A stretch of 55,954 nucleotides of DNA from Methanobacterium sp. (lineage in GTDB: Archaea; Methanobacteriota; Methanobacteria; Methanobacteriales; Methanobacteriaceae): NCBI GenBank assembly GCA_015661405.1, contig JACWMK010000010.1, forward strand, positions 1 to 55,954, in the 5' to 3' direction. The stretch's first letter is position 1. Each line of letters starts with the position of its first letter. Shown in pieces: positions 1 through 8,243 of this stretch. The notes under the pieces were generated by a model. It made no database searches. It saw only the letters and a list, made by a program, of their open reading frames with translations, and had not been told where the DNA came from. A program made the position numbers and the translations under genes.

Positions 1-76
1 GGAAAATAAAGGAAAAAAGAAGAAAAAACCCCAGAAAATATAAAAAATCAAACAAATAACTAAAATTACCCAAAAA

Positions 77-715
77 TTAACCAACAAAATTAAAAAAAAA
101 TGAAGTAAATAGAAAATCTCTAACATATGGAATGAGTTTCTTAGTTCTCTTCATATATTCAACATAATTATTTCCTAATGCCGTGATTAACATTTTCTCC
201 TCCACATGGATCCGGTAACCTATAACAACGCCAAATACTAATAGAATTATAATAACAGCTATCGATGATTGATATGCTAATCCAATTCCCGTTAAAATCA
301 GTAGGTATCCAGTATATGATGGGTGACGTATTAATTTGTAGGGACCATTATCTACTACTTTCTGATCTTTCTGGACACCAATTTTTGGGGAGAAAAAGCG
401 TCCAAGCACTGCGATGGACCATTGTCTAATGATAATTCCTAGAATCATGAATATAATCCCCAGTGTGAAAACCCAACTAGGTAAAGCTGCAATATTAGCA
501 AAACCGGTTCGAGTGAAGATGATAACTATTATAATAGATATTATTATACCAACTATTAATAATAATTGAGTGACATCATCCTTCTCCTTAATTTGAGAGC
601 CATGGCGACGTAAACTGGGAATTAACCGTCCACCAATGATTTCGCTGATTAACCATAAAATAATAACAGTGTAAAATATGTATTTAGCAGTGATTGAAGA
701 AAATATTTCTATCAT
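77..715 (-). CDS. Isoprenylcysteine carboxyl methyltransferase-like membrane protein
   Basis: A 212-residue integral membrane protein of the ICMT/phospholipid-methyltransferase superfamily. Hydrophobic segments lie near residues 10-28, 49-67, 76-96 and 145-167. The family signature is visible in the C-terminal half: GPYKLIRHPSYTGYLL followed about 35 residues later by EEKMLITALGNNYVEYMKRTKKLIPYV, the part that binds S-adenosylmethionine in this family. The start is supported by an AGGAGG site 9 bases upstream. It follows the MarR gene by only 28 bases on the same strand, so the two are probably one transcript and the MarR protein probably controls it. The substrate cannot be read from the sequence; many prokaryotic members are uncharacterised and may methylate lipids or small isoprenoid thiols rather than proteins. 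Confidence 0.85.
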   Translation of the reverse strand: MIEIFSSITAKYIFYTVIILWLISEIIGGRLIPSLRRHGSQIKEKDDVTQLLLIVGIIISIIIVIIFTRTGFANIAALPSWVFTLGIIFMILGIIIRQWSIAVLGRFFSPKIGVQKDQKVVDNGPYKLIRHPSYTGYLLILTGIGLAYQSSIAVIIILLVFGVVIGYRIHVEEKMLITALGNNYVEYMKRTKKLIPYVRDFLFTSFFFNFVG

Positions 716-743
716 TCAGTTTTTCCTCCTTAAAAAATTTCAT

Positions 744-1196
744 TTATTTTATAAATTTTTTTGTATTTATAAATTTTAATGCAACTTTTTTAATGGTTTC
801 CACACTTTTATAAAACTCTTCAAGCTCAATTGAACTTAATAAGGATAATTTTTCTTCAATATGATCATCAAAGATTTTCCGATACTTATCTCGCACCCGC
901 CTACCCTCGGGAGTCGTGACAACTCTTATTATTCTCCTATCCTTTTCATCAGGTACTTTCCTTAGCAATCCATCATCAACCAGTTGATAAATATGACTTG
1001 TCATATGAGATCTGGATATGGATAAGTTATCCGCCATAACTGAAATAGGCTTATTTTCATAATATTTAGAATTTAATATAACCATATAATTACGGGGTAA
1101 CCTTTCCCTCAACTCTTTAGGATTCACTAATTCCATATAAAATAGGGGAAAAAAAGCTAAAAGGTAATCTATCATTTTATCCATATTTTCTTCCAT
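744..1196 (-). CDS. MarR-family transcriptional regulator
   Basis: 150 residues with the MarR winged-helix fold. The recognition-helix region is ISVMADNLSISRSHMTSHIYQLVDDGLL (about residues 51-78), followed by the wing RKVPDEKDRRIIRVVTTPEGRR, whose DxRDRR-like pattern is typical of MarR. It is the first gene of a two-gene unit with the ICMT-like methyltransferase. Its own promoter contains two inverted repeats flanking a TATA box (described separately), which fits autorepression. MarR proteins usually sense small phenolic or oxidising compounds or antibiotics; the ligand here is unknown. Confidence 0.9.
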   Translation of the reverse strand: MEENMDKMIDYLLAFFPLFYMELVNPKELRERLPRNYMVILNSKYYENKPISVMADNLSISRSHMTSHIYQLVDDGLLRKVPDEKDRRIIRVVTTPEGRRVRDKYRKIFDDHIEEKLSLLSSIELEEFYKSVETIKKVALKFINTKKFIK

Positions 1197-1221
1197 TATT
1201 ATATAACCCCCCTCATAAAAA

Positions 1222-1281
1222 GTAATTCATTTCCGAATAATTCTATAATGAATCACTTTACATATAAAGTTAATGATTAAC
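1222..1281 (-). promoter_or_regulatory. MarR promoter with two operator-like inverted repeats
   Basis: Reading toward the MarR gene, a perfect 13-bp palindrome GTTAATGATTAAC (1269-1281) sits just upstream of a TATA box whose minus-strand core is TTTATATG (1261-1268). Immediately downstream is a second inverted repeat, GTAATTCATT (1222-1231) and AATGAATCAC (1247-1256), matching at 9 of 10 positions with a 15-base spacer. The predicted start of transcription, about 25 bases past the TATA box, falls inside the second repeat. Occupancy of either site would block TBP/TFB or polymerase. Regulator assignment is inferred from adjacency. Confidence 0.55.
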
Positions 1282-1422
1282 CTAAAAATATCTTGTCAAA
1301 AAAAAGTAAAACTACAAATTCTCATTTCATAAAAAAAATAAAAAATAAAATAACTTACACAAAAAAAATATTAATTTTAATAACAAAAATATAATTTGTT
1401 CAGAGTAATATTTTAGAATATT

Positions 1423-1536
1423 ATGAAAAAGAAGAAATTTTATGGAAATTTACTATTAGAACAGGGAAAAATGACCTTAGAACCTATTATAAAATGGACT
1501 GAAGAATGTATTAAAGAAGTAGAAGAGTATAATTAA
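1423..1536 (+). pseudogene. 37-residue orphan reading frame, probable gene remnant
   Basis: A short frame reading MKKKKFYGNLLLEQGKM..., ending IKEVEEYN. No ribosome-binding site precedes it and it lies in a stretch otherwise free of intact genes. The C-terminal half (LEPIIKWTEECIKEVEEY) loosely recalls the last helix of HxlR-type winged-helix regulators, which often ends with a similar 'L-P-I-I-x-x-W' pattern, but it is far too short to be sure. It may be a leftover of a deleted regulator or chance. Confidence 0.2.
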
Positions 1537-1546
1537 TTTAAATAAT

Positions 1547-1564
1547 TAATTAGGTACCTAATTA
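1547..1564. repeat. Perfect 18-bp palindrome
   Basis: TAATTAGGTACCTAATTA reads identically on both strands with no central spacer. It lies in a gene-free stretch between the MarR promoter and a decayed minus-strand gene. It is too symmetric to form a normal hairpin loop, so a dimeric-protein binding site or a chance palindrome is more likely than a terminator. Confidence 0.6.
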
Positions 1565-1690
1565 GAATGGAAAATGCAATAGGAAGAAATCAATGTCTTC
1601 AATATTTTGTGTTTGTTGACATAATAATGATTGAAGTCTTGGTTGATTATCAGATTTAACTGGTGGAGTAGTTTTCGGTAATATAGCCAT

Positions 1691-2087
1691 TCATTTTCTC
1701 ATAACCATCATTGTATCTTCAGTGATGGTGGTTGTAACTAAATGTTGAGCTGAAGTCGTAAACATATCAATCAAAGTATCTACTGTACTTATTTTATCTG
1801 TAACATCTGAACTATCATTCACTATTACATTGAACTTATCTAAAATGGGTTCCAGGAAATCTAGCAAATCTTGTCTAAACTGTGTTTCTTCTTTACTTGG
1901 TTTTCCTTCACCAAGGTTAGGATTGGTTTTTAATGTGGGTGCTGATGATTGATTTAAAATAGTATGGTTATTATTTGTTTCTGAATTAATTTTTTAGTAA
2001 CTTAGTTAAGGAATCCTGACTTGTCGGAAATTCTTTAATATTTGCAGCATCTAACAGTTCTTTTTTCATTAGAACTGTGGGTTGCAT
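1691..2087 (-). pseudogene. Frameshifted gene, possible prophage remnant
   Basis: The minus strand opens with MQPTVLMKKELLDAANIKEF and runs to a stop after LTKLLKN; shifting by one base at the run of A/T near 1990-1995 restores a frame that continues through NSETNNNHT..., GEGKPSKEETQFRQDLLDFL and ends TMMVMRK. The two halves total about 131 residues and have ordinary protein composition, so this is one gene broken by a single-base indel. No family was recognised. It shares strand and neighbourhood with the terminase fragment at 4732-5040, so a phage virion or morphogenesis origin is plausible but not shown. Confidence 0.5.
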
Positions 2088-2198
2088 ATTAATCCGACTG
2101 TTTTATTGATATAACAAAAATATCTTAATTGATTTTTTTTGTATTATAAATTAATAATAATTAGATTAATTAACACCCAAAAAGAAGAAAAAACGTAG

Positions 2199-2426
2199 AT
2201 GTTTTTAGTTGCGGACAATGGTATTGGAATAGATCCAAAATACAATGAACAGATTTTCAGGATATTTCGAAGATTACATACACATGATGAATATGAAGGA
2301 ACAGGTATAGAGTTAGCTATAGCTGATAGAATAATAAGAAGACATGGTGGGCGAATATGGGTCAAAAACGAATTAGGAAAAGGCTCAACTTTCTACTTCA
2401 CAATTCCCATTCATTTTATTAAATAA
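2199..2426 (+). pseudogene. Histidine kinase ATPase-domain fragment
   Basis: 75 residues equal to the very end of the multi-PAS kinases found later in the window: ADNGIGIDPKYNEQIFRIF (N/G1 boxes), GTGIELAIADRIIRRHGGRIWV (G2 box) and GKGSTFYFTIP. The G2 box has a glutamate where the intact kinases have glycine (GTGIGL), and an in-frame TAG lies directly before the first methionine at the place where the intact kinases have a tryptophan. The H-box and everything upstream are missing. It is a dead 3-prime relic of a kinase of the local family. Confidence 0.8.
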
Positions 2427-2433
2427 TATTCAT

Positions 2434-2763
2434 CTAATTTCTAGGCCAAAACATTATTATCATAGCCCCTGTAACTGCTATAATTCCACCAATAATGTCA
2501 AATCGATCAGGAGTTATTTTATCAACCTGCCATCCCCATATTATAGCCATTACTATGAAAACTCCACCATAAGCAGCGTAAACTCTCCCGAAATTTGCAG
2601 GTTGAAACGTTGCAACTAGTCCATAAGAAATTAGGAGTATTCCACCTAAAATTGCAATCCAGAAGCTTCCACCCTCACGTAACCAAACCCATATAAGGTA
2701 TCCGCCGCCTATTTCACATAATCCTGCGATTATAAAAAATAAAATTGATTTAGTAATATCCAT
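2434..2763 (-). CDS. YnfA-family (UPF0060) small membrane protein
   Basis: About 109 residues with four transmembrane helices, matching the YnfA/UPF0060 family in length and motifs: AGLCEIGGGYLIWVWLREG near the start, PANFGRVYAAYGGVFIVMAIIWGW in the middle and a C-terminal PDRFDIIGGIIAVTGAMIIM. YnfA proteins resemble small-multidrug-resistance transporters; some bacterial members export toxic cations, but the physiological role is uncertain. The ATG at 2763 was preferred; an in-frame GTG four codons earlier (2775) is possible and neither start has a strong ribosome-binding site. Confidence 0.88.
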   Translation of the reverse strand: MDITKSILFFIIAGLCEIGGGYLIWVWLREGGSFWIAILGGILLISYGLVATFQPANFGRVYAAYGGVFIVMAIIWGWQVDKITPDRFDIIGGIIAVTGAMIIMFWPRN

Positions 2764-3013
2764 TTTTATTATCACATCACTAATTATAGTATTTAATTAT
2801 GATTTAAATAATCACCGTAACTATCTACATAATTACTGCTGTTATCCCTGAATATGCAGTTTACTGAAATTGCTGTGTTAGGTATGAAGGACAAATTATA
2901 ATATCTTAATAGCCCCATTTTCCTCTAATATTTTCTAAAAAGAAATGATAAAAAATATATTTTAAAATTTTTATAATAATAATAAATAATATTTATTTTG
3001 GAGGTTGATCAAT

Positions 3014-3577
3014 ATGTCAAAAGTTAAAAACAAAGTTGTACCTTTTCCTCTACCTATTTGCATTGCAGGTTCTATTATAAACGGAAAAATCAATTATGCC
3101 ACTTACGGATGTTTTGGACTTTTATCACCACGACCCATTACATATGTTTATATTGGTTCAGTGGAACCGCATTATACAAACACAGGAATCAAAGAAAATG
3201 GATATTTCAGTATTAATATACCATCTATTGAACAAATGCAGGAAACAGATTACGTGGGACTTGTTTCCGGTCGTGATACAGATAAATCAAAAGTTTTTAA
3301 ATCATTTTTCGGATCTGTAGATAAGGCACCATTGATAGAAGAATGCCCCATAAATATGCTCTGTAAACTCACCAAAACAGTTGATCTCCCTGGTCGTGAT
3401 ATATTCATAGGCGAAGTGTTGGAAACATATGTGAACGAGGAATGCCTAACGGATGGAAGGTTAGATTTCATGAAAATAAACCCACTGTTATTCACATCTC
3501 CTGATGCTTCATACTGGGAATTAGGGAAAATCGTAGGTACAGCTTATAAAGAAGGAAAAACTATGATAAAACCCTAG
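3014..3577 (+). CDS. Flavin reductase-like FMN-binding split-barrel protein
   Basis: About 187 residues of the flavin reductase-like family. The FMN-binding region is visible as PLPICIAGSIINGKINYATYG, then TNTGIKENGYFSINIPS and the family pattern ETDYVGLVSGRDTDKSKVF, ending with a C-terminal PDASYWELGKIVGTAYKEGK. A GGAGGT site (3000-3005) sits 8 bases before the ATG at 3014, which fixes this start over a TTG at 3005. Archaeal members are FMN-containing ferredoxin/flavin oxidoreductases whose partners are mostly unknown. It stands alone and is followed by a T-run terminator. Confidence 0.85.
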   Translation: MSKVKNKVVPFPLPICIAGSIINGKINYATYGCFGLLSPRPITYVYIGSVEPHYTNTGIKENGYFSINIPSIEQMQETDYVGLVSGRDTDKSKVFKSFFGSVDKAPLIEECPINMLCKLTKTVDLPGRDIFIGEVLETYVNEECLTDGRLDFMKINPLLFTSPDASYWELGKIVGTAYKEGKTMIKP

Positions 3578-3593
3578 AAATACATATTTCAAA

Positions 3594-3601
3594 TTTTTTT
3601 T
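3594..3601 (+). terminator. T-run terminator after flavin reductase gene
   Basis: Eight consecutive T on the plus strand begin 17 bases after the stop codon. Oligo-T tracts without a strong hairpin are the usual intrinsic termination signal in archaea. Confidence 0.5.
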
Positions 3602-3613
3602 ATATCAAAAATT

Positions 3614-3859
3614 TTAAACCACTTTAATTAAACCCTGATCTTCTAACATTTTCTGAATATTCTGCTCAAATTAAACTCTGCTTCTGCTTCTGCCTAGGAC
3701 TTAAACTAGCCTGCTGAACTCCTTCACGATATAACTCGTTTTTCATTGCATCATTAAACTTTTTTATAGGTTTTGCAGGTTGTGACGGTTTCTCAAGAAT
3801 TCTTTTTCCAGCATTACTAATACTGTTCAATGCATTTCCTATGCCTGTGTTATGTTAAT
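3614..3859 (-). pseudogene. Decayed gene fragment, possible prophage remnant
   Basis: On the minus strand an open stretch reads HNTGIGNALNSISNAGKRIL...PAKPIKKFNDAMKNELYREG, then SPRQKQKQ; a frameshift near 3670 leads into NIQKMLEDQGLIKVV and a stop. About 80 residues are recoverable, with no usable start. The composition (charged, helical, Gln/Lys-rich) is protein-like but no family was recognised. The strand and position downstream of a terminase fragment would fit a phage head or portal-region gene. Confidence 0.45.
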
Positions 3860-4037
3860 CAATGTTTTAAGCTCCAATTTAGTACTGTCATTTTATCATG
3901 AACTGGATAGAATTTCTTATTTCTGAATAGTTGATAATCGAACTTTATCAAGCATCCCAAAAAATTTTTCTAGAAAAAGATTTTAAATAATACAAGAATA
4001 AAAGAGAATATTAATTCAAATACGGTGGGGATTCAAT

Positions 4038-4586
4038 ATGTATTGTCCGGAATGTGGGATGGAAATCGATGATAAATCAGATCAATGCGAATTTTGCGGT
4101 AATCCCATTAAAAATGAAGCAGGAAAAAGAAAAGTAAATAAAAAAATATTAATTATTATTTTTATAGTAGGAATAATTGGAATATTATTCTTACAATCCT
4201 CAACGAATAATTTGTATATGTTTATGGTAGATTCTAATATGCCGGTCTATGCAGTTAATGAATCGATCTGGAATGAATCTATAGGTCAGAGCTCTAATAG
4301 AGTTTGGTATGCTAATGCAACTGCCTCAGTAAATGGTCATATGAATTATCTAGCCATGGAAACAACATGGTATGATTCTTCAGGTAATGTTATTGAAGAA
4401 AAATTAGCTTGGTCTCAAACAAACCTTGTACCCGGATATTATTTAATAAATAGTACATATAAATTAAACACTACTCCTTCTGAAGTTAAACTCTTATTCT
4501 TTGATAATCCATCAGGAGTAGGTAATGATGATCAATCAAATTTTGAAGCAGAATTTAAGCCTGGTTGTGATGGTTGGCCGTCATAA
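4038..4586 (+). CDS. Zinc-ribbon membrane-anchored protein
   Basis: 182 residues. An N-terminal zinc ribbon has Cys3, Cys6, Cys17 and Cys20 (CPECG...CEFCG), followed by a Lys-rich stretch, one transmembrane helix at about residues 36-52 and a roughly 130-residue domain predicted to lie outside the cell. The outer domain contains MNYLAMETTWYDSSGNVIEE and a beta-rich pattern that resembles small secreted FxLYD-like domains, without a firm match. Start supported by GGTGGGGAT 8 bases upstream. Proteins with this plan are common in methanogens and uncharacterised. Confidence 0.75.
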   Translation: MYCPECGMEIDDKSDQCEFCGNPIKNEAGKRKVNKKILIIIFIVGIIGILFLQSSTNNLYMFMVDSNMPVYAVNESIWNESIGQSSNRVWYANATASVNGHMNYLAMETTWYDSSGNVIEEKLAWSQTNLVPGYYLINSTYKLNTTPSEVKLLFFDNPSGVGNDDQSNFEAEFKPGCDGWPS

Positions 4587-4731
4587 ACTAATTTGTATAA
4601 AAAATCTTAATTAAATTTAATAAATAAATATTTTTAAGAGAAATGAAATGGAAAAATATAATAAGCAATAATCTAAGCTTAAATTAGCCCATCCATATCA
4701 TCCATCTTACCAAGTACCAATTTCCACATAT

Positions 4732-5040
4732 TCATTTAGGTTTTGGAGAATCAATCATTCTAACAATATCATCAGCATCAATAATATCATCATGCTCACA
4801 CTCATCAAAACTGACATACTCATTTAAGAATGCACCATATTTAGGATGGTCCACTGGAACCATTACTAAACCATTCTCATAGTCTACACTACCAGCTATG
4901 ATACATATCTTCTTATCCTTAATACTTGTAATTTATTCAATAGGATAATTACCATCTTCTAAAAGTTGTTGCGCTAAAGCCACCTGATATGCGTTACTTT
5001 CTATTCCAATTCGTAAAACATTCCATCTGATAACATTCCA
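4732..5040 (-). pseudogene. Phage terminase large subunit, C-terminal nuclease fragment
   Basis: The minus-strand frame reads RIGIESNAYQVALAQQLLED, then after an in-frame TAA at 4933-4935 continues ITSIKDKKICIIAGSVDYENG, LVMVPVDHPKYGAFLNEYVSF and DECEHDDIIDADDIVRMI before its stop. This order (G-I-E-x-N-A-Y-Q, then T-x-K-D-K-x-x-R/C-I, then E-Y-x-x-F and D-D-x-x-D-A) is the end of the RNase-H-like nuclease domain of large terminases. The ATPase half is absent and an internal stop is present, so this is a decayed prophage remnant, not a working gene. Confidence 0.75.
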
Positions 5041-5065
5041 TATAGGGGGTTTTGGACCCATTAAA

Positions 5066-5078
5066 TTTTTATATATAA
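5066..5078 (+). promoter_or_regulatory. TATA box of the EamA transporter gene
   Basis: TTTTTATATATAA lies about 20-30 bases before the ATG at 5097, with AAGGA at 5086-5090 as ribosome-binding site. Transcription is predicted to start very close to the start codon, giving a short or absent leader. Confidence 0.45.
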
Positions 5079-5096
5079 ATTATATAAGGAATTATA

Positions 5097-6017
5097 ATGC
5101 AGCGTTTTTGGGGATATCTAAGTGTAATAATAGCCACCATGCTATTCGGATTATGGAATACTTTCAGTAAAATCTTACTGGGCTATCTAAACCCCCTCAC
5201 ATTATCCGCCCTAGAATACTCGATAGCAGGTGTCTTCCTATTCATAGTTTACATCTCCCCATTAAATAAAAAAATAATAACAAAACTAGATACAAATTCA
5301 GAGTCAGAACCCTTCATAACTCGTAAAGAATATGGTATACTACTCATCACAGCAATCCTTGGTGCATTTCTAGCGCCTTACATTTATTTAAATGGATTAA
5401 ATCAAATCACAGCAGTCAATGCTTCACTACTAATGAATGTAGAAATACTTTTTGTAGTCATAATAGGTATATTTTTCTTAAAAGAACGATTCGTAAAAGA
5501 AGATATATTAGGATTCCTACTCATAATAACCGGAACGGTTTTTTTAGCAACTAACGGACAAATAACCAACTTCCCAGCAAGTCAAATAATAGGTACTTTA
5601 CTCATAGTTACCGCAGCCTTCCTATGGAGTATCGACACTAGTTTAAGCAAATTTATAAGTAAAAAACGGGAATTATTATTCGTCAGTGCAATAAAATGCT
5701 CCATCGGCGGATTCTCCCTCCTAACATTAGCCTTAATCTTCCATGAAAGCTTCACGTTACCAGTAAAAGAATTACCATACCTACTATTCATAGGATTAAT
5801 CATCGTGGGATTCTCATTCGTACTAGTCTATTTCGCAATCAAAAAAATCGGCTCCACCCGAACCGGTTCACTCTTCTCACTTGCATCATTATTCGGTGCA
5901 ATATTTGCATACATTATCCTAGGAGAATCCTTCACAATCACCCAACTATTCTTCGGCTTCCTAATGCTACTAGGAGTCTACGTCTTTTACAAGAACGAAA
6001 ATTCCAGCGTACAATAA
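5097..6017 (+). CDS. EamA-family (DMT superfamily) transporter
   Basis: 306 residues with ten predicted transmembrane helices arranged as two EamA repeats (about residues 5-148 and 161-300). Each repeat ends with the family pattern before its last helix: AVNASLLMNVEILFVVIIG with FFLKERF in repeat one, and RTGSLFSLASLFGAIFAYI with ILGESF in repeat two. EamA proteins export or import amino acids, nucleobases and similar metabolites; the substrate is not predictable. It is a single-gene unit with its own TATA box. Confidence 0.9.
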   Translation: MQRFWGYLSVIIATMLFGLWNTFSKILLGYLNPLTLSALEYSIAGVFLFIVYISPLNKKIITKLDTNSESEPFITRKEYGILLITAILGAFLAPYIYLNGLNQITAVNASLLMNVEILFVVIIGIFFLKERFVKEDILGFLLIITGTVFLATNGQITNFPASQIIGTLLIVTAAFLWSIDTSLSKFISKKRELLFVSAIKCSIGGFSLLTLALIFHESFTLPVKELPYLLFIGLIIVGFSFVLVYFAIKKIGSTRTGSLFSLASLFGAIFAYIILGESFTITQLFFGFLMLLGVYVFYKNENSSVQ

Positions 6018-6076
6018 TAGTAGATGAGACAATTCACATCCCTGAATTTATGCAAGATGTCCAGTAATCAGATGAT

Positions 6077-6439
6077 TTATAATAAACCCGTCAGTTCAGC
6101 CCTTTTGTAATCTAACTCTGCTACAATATCTATTAATTCCATAAGCTCTTTACAACATTCTTTAATGCTTGGAGAATTAATTGGGCATACTTTACAATTA
6201 CGTAGATATATTACGCAAGGATAACAATAATCTGTTTCAACTTCTAAAGTATCTCTTAAATCCAACATATCACCTACAATCAAACCACTGCCATCATATT
6301 TCCATGCAATAGTATTTCTGTTTAAATCATAAACTTCTAATTGTTCTTGGAGGGTTTCTGCTAAATCAACACCCCTTTTAGTTGCTTTTATTTTTTTAAG
6401 AGACTTTATAACGTATTCCCATTTTTTAATATTTTTCAT
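6077..6439 (-). CDS. Hypothetical cysteine-containing protein
   Basis: 120 residues, predicted soluble and mainly helical, family not recognised. Central residues CYPCVIYLRNCKVC followed by CC in IKECCKELMELI give six cysteines within about 30 residues, a spacing that could hold a metal or a disulfide. Rich in Lys and Glu. No clear ribosome-binding site is visible before the ATG. It has its own short transcription unit between convergent neighbours. Confidence 0.6.
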   Translation of the reverse strand: MKNIKKWEYVIKSLKKIKATKRGVDLAETLQEQLEVYDLNRNTIAWKYDGSGLIVGDMLDLRDTLEVETDYCYPCVIYLRNCKVCPINSPSIKECCKELMELIDIVAELDYKRAELTGLL

Positions 6440-6762
6440 GAAGGATGATTATTGATAATAACTTATCAACCTTGATTTAGAGAGCATAAGAGAACTACTA
6501 AATAAAAAAATATTTAAATTAAAATTATTTTTTATAAATAAAATAAATAAGAAATAACTATCAATTGTTCTGGATTTGTAAGTAAAAAGCAGGAAAAATA
6601 GATAGATAAAATACTTATTGATGCGAGATATTGAATTAAGTCCTAAATGACAAGTAAGAGACAAAAGAACAAGTAAAAAAAAACTGACACATTTCCAATT
6701 GAGCTATAAACTCTTACCCAATTGTAGGAAACGTCCACTTAATCCTTGAAGTATAGGGGAGA
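6440..6762. other. Gene-free stretch
   Basis: AT-rich. A low-complexity frame of about 71 residues exists on the minus strand but is dominated by Phe/Leu/Ser repeats with no ribosome-binding site and is not accepted as a gene. Nothing else recognised. Confidence 0.4.
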
Positions 6763-8034
6763 TTATTTAATTCTACTAATTAATGGACACTCCAGTTTAT
6801 CCAGAATATTCATATTAACATGTTTGAGAGTGTCACACCCAGTTAATAGCATTGCACGATGGAAATCATCCTTAACATAATCAAAATACATTTGAACTGC
6901 TGTTTCTCCCCCACCAATGCAAGCCTGCGCTAATGTACGGCCGATAAGAGCCACATCAGCACCTAAAGCAAGAATCTTAAGCACATCAAAACCAGATCGA
7001 ACAGTACCATCAGCTAGGATAAGAATCTTACCTGAAATCGCCTCTGCAATACCGGGAAGAACCTCTGCCACTCCCTGACCAGAATCAAGTACTCTACCAC
7101 CATGATTAGATACATAACAGGCACTTGCACCGGAATCAACCACAGTCAAAGCATCCTCCACACTCATAATATCTTTAAAGATCACTGGTTTACTAGTAGA
7201 GTCAACTAATTCTTTTAAATCATCCTCATTCTTCCGGTAAAGCCTTTTACCACTGGAACTCCAATAAGTAGAACCAGCACCACCCAAATCAACTCCCATA
7301 GCAATCACATCCAAACTTTCCGCGAGATGGAATAGTTCAATTAATCTATCTTGTGATTGTGGTTTAAAGAAAGGAATACCCCATCCCTGATTCTTCCCCA
7401 CAGTATTTAATCCCAAATCATCAGCTGCACTAGGAGTATTTCCAACCGCACCAATAGATCCAAAATTCTCTGCACCCTTCAATAAACCCCAATATAAATC
7501 TTCCTCACTAATGGCAGCATTTAAACTTGGTTTTGCACCAGATAATGGTGCTCCCATGACAGGGATGATGATTTTTTTCCCGAATATTGAAATGGACATC
7601 TCTGGTTCATGATGGGTTTTAATAACTTTCATCTTTAAACGGTATTGTTGGAGTGTGTTATAATTTGTGGAAAAGGTTTTACCTTGCCCAGCACCGCCCA
7701 TTCCAATAGGAGCACCATATTTCTGACCGAAACAAGTGTGATCATAATCACCATCACAAACTGGGTAAACACCACATATATTAGTAAGCATTTCCCTACC
7801 ACGGTCACGATAATAATTCAAATCCTTATCGACAAGGATGGGTTCCTCTTCAGTTTCTTGTGACACCGTTTCTTCACCCAGCGGATGCAGGCAACATTTT
7901 ATTGCTCCACAGACAGGGCAGCGATAAGTGTCTGGAATATCTTCCACTTTAGTGCCGGGTTTAAGGTTTAATTTTGGATCTCCTCTCTCCTCATCATAGA
8001 CGAATACATTGCAATTATGGCATAAGAATCTCAT
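6763..8034 (-). CDS. Rubredoxin-domain FMN-dependent alpha-hydroxy-acid dehydrogenase-like protein
   Basis: 423 residues. The N terminus is a rubredoxin-like iron site: Cys5-x2-Cys8 and Cys39-P-V-Cys42-G. A short linker with Cys47 and Cys48 leads to an FMN-dependent alpha-hydroxy-acid dehydrogenase barrel (about residues 110-415). Family motifs are present: PVMGAPLSG, PVIFKDIMSVEDA (catalytic Lys region), the substrate-binding SNHGGRVLDSGQG, then ILADGTVRSGFDVLKILALG and GADVALIGR for phosphate binding. The rubredoxin would pass electrons to or from the flavin, which suggests a role with another redox partner, for example in oxygen or peroxide defence or organic-acid oxidation. The substrate is not known. 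Its stop is isolated from neighbours, so it is probably monocistronic. Confidence 0.85.
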   Translation of the reverse strand: MRFLCHNCNVFVYDEERGDPKLNLKPGTKVEDIPDTYRCPVCGAIKCCLHPLGEETVSQETEEEPILVDKDLNYYRDRGREMLTNICGVYPVCDGDYDHTCFGQKYGAPIGMGGAGQGKTFSTNYNTLQQYRLKMKVIKTHHEPEMSISIFGKKIIIPVMGAPLSGAKPSLNAAISEEDLYWGLLKGAENFGSIGAVGNTPSAADDLGLNTVGKNQGWGIPFFKPQSQDRLIELFHLAESLDVIAMGVDLGGAGSTYWSSSGKRLYRKNEDDLKELVDSTSKPVIFKDIMSVEDALTVVDSGASACYVSNHGGRVLDSGQGVAEVLPGIAEAISGKILILADGTVRSGFDVLKILALGADVALIGRTLAQACIGGGETAVQMYFDYVKDDFHRAMLLTGCDTLKHVNMNILDKLECPLISRIK

Positions 8035-8243
8035 TTACATTAACTCCACAAAATTAATTCTTGAAAAATTATATTACGATTAATTAATTTGTTGTAACAT
8101 TTAGATAATTTTTACTCACATCTATTAAAAAAAGCCAGCAATATTGTATAATAATTTATAATAATATTTTTTTTTAATGAATTCTATAAATTTCAAATAA
8201 ATTTATTAAATTGAATATTTTTCGGCTTCCAAAATGCGAATAC

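Noticed and set aside
6449..6664. 71-residue minus-strand frame
   Set aside because: Low-complexity Phe/Leu/Ser composition expected from A/T tracts, with no ribosome-binding site or similarity.
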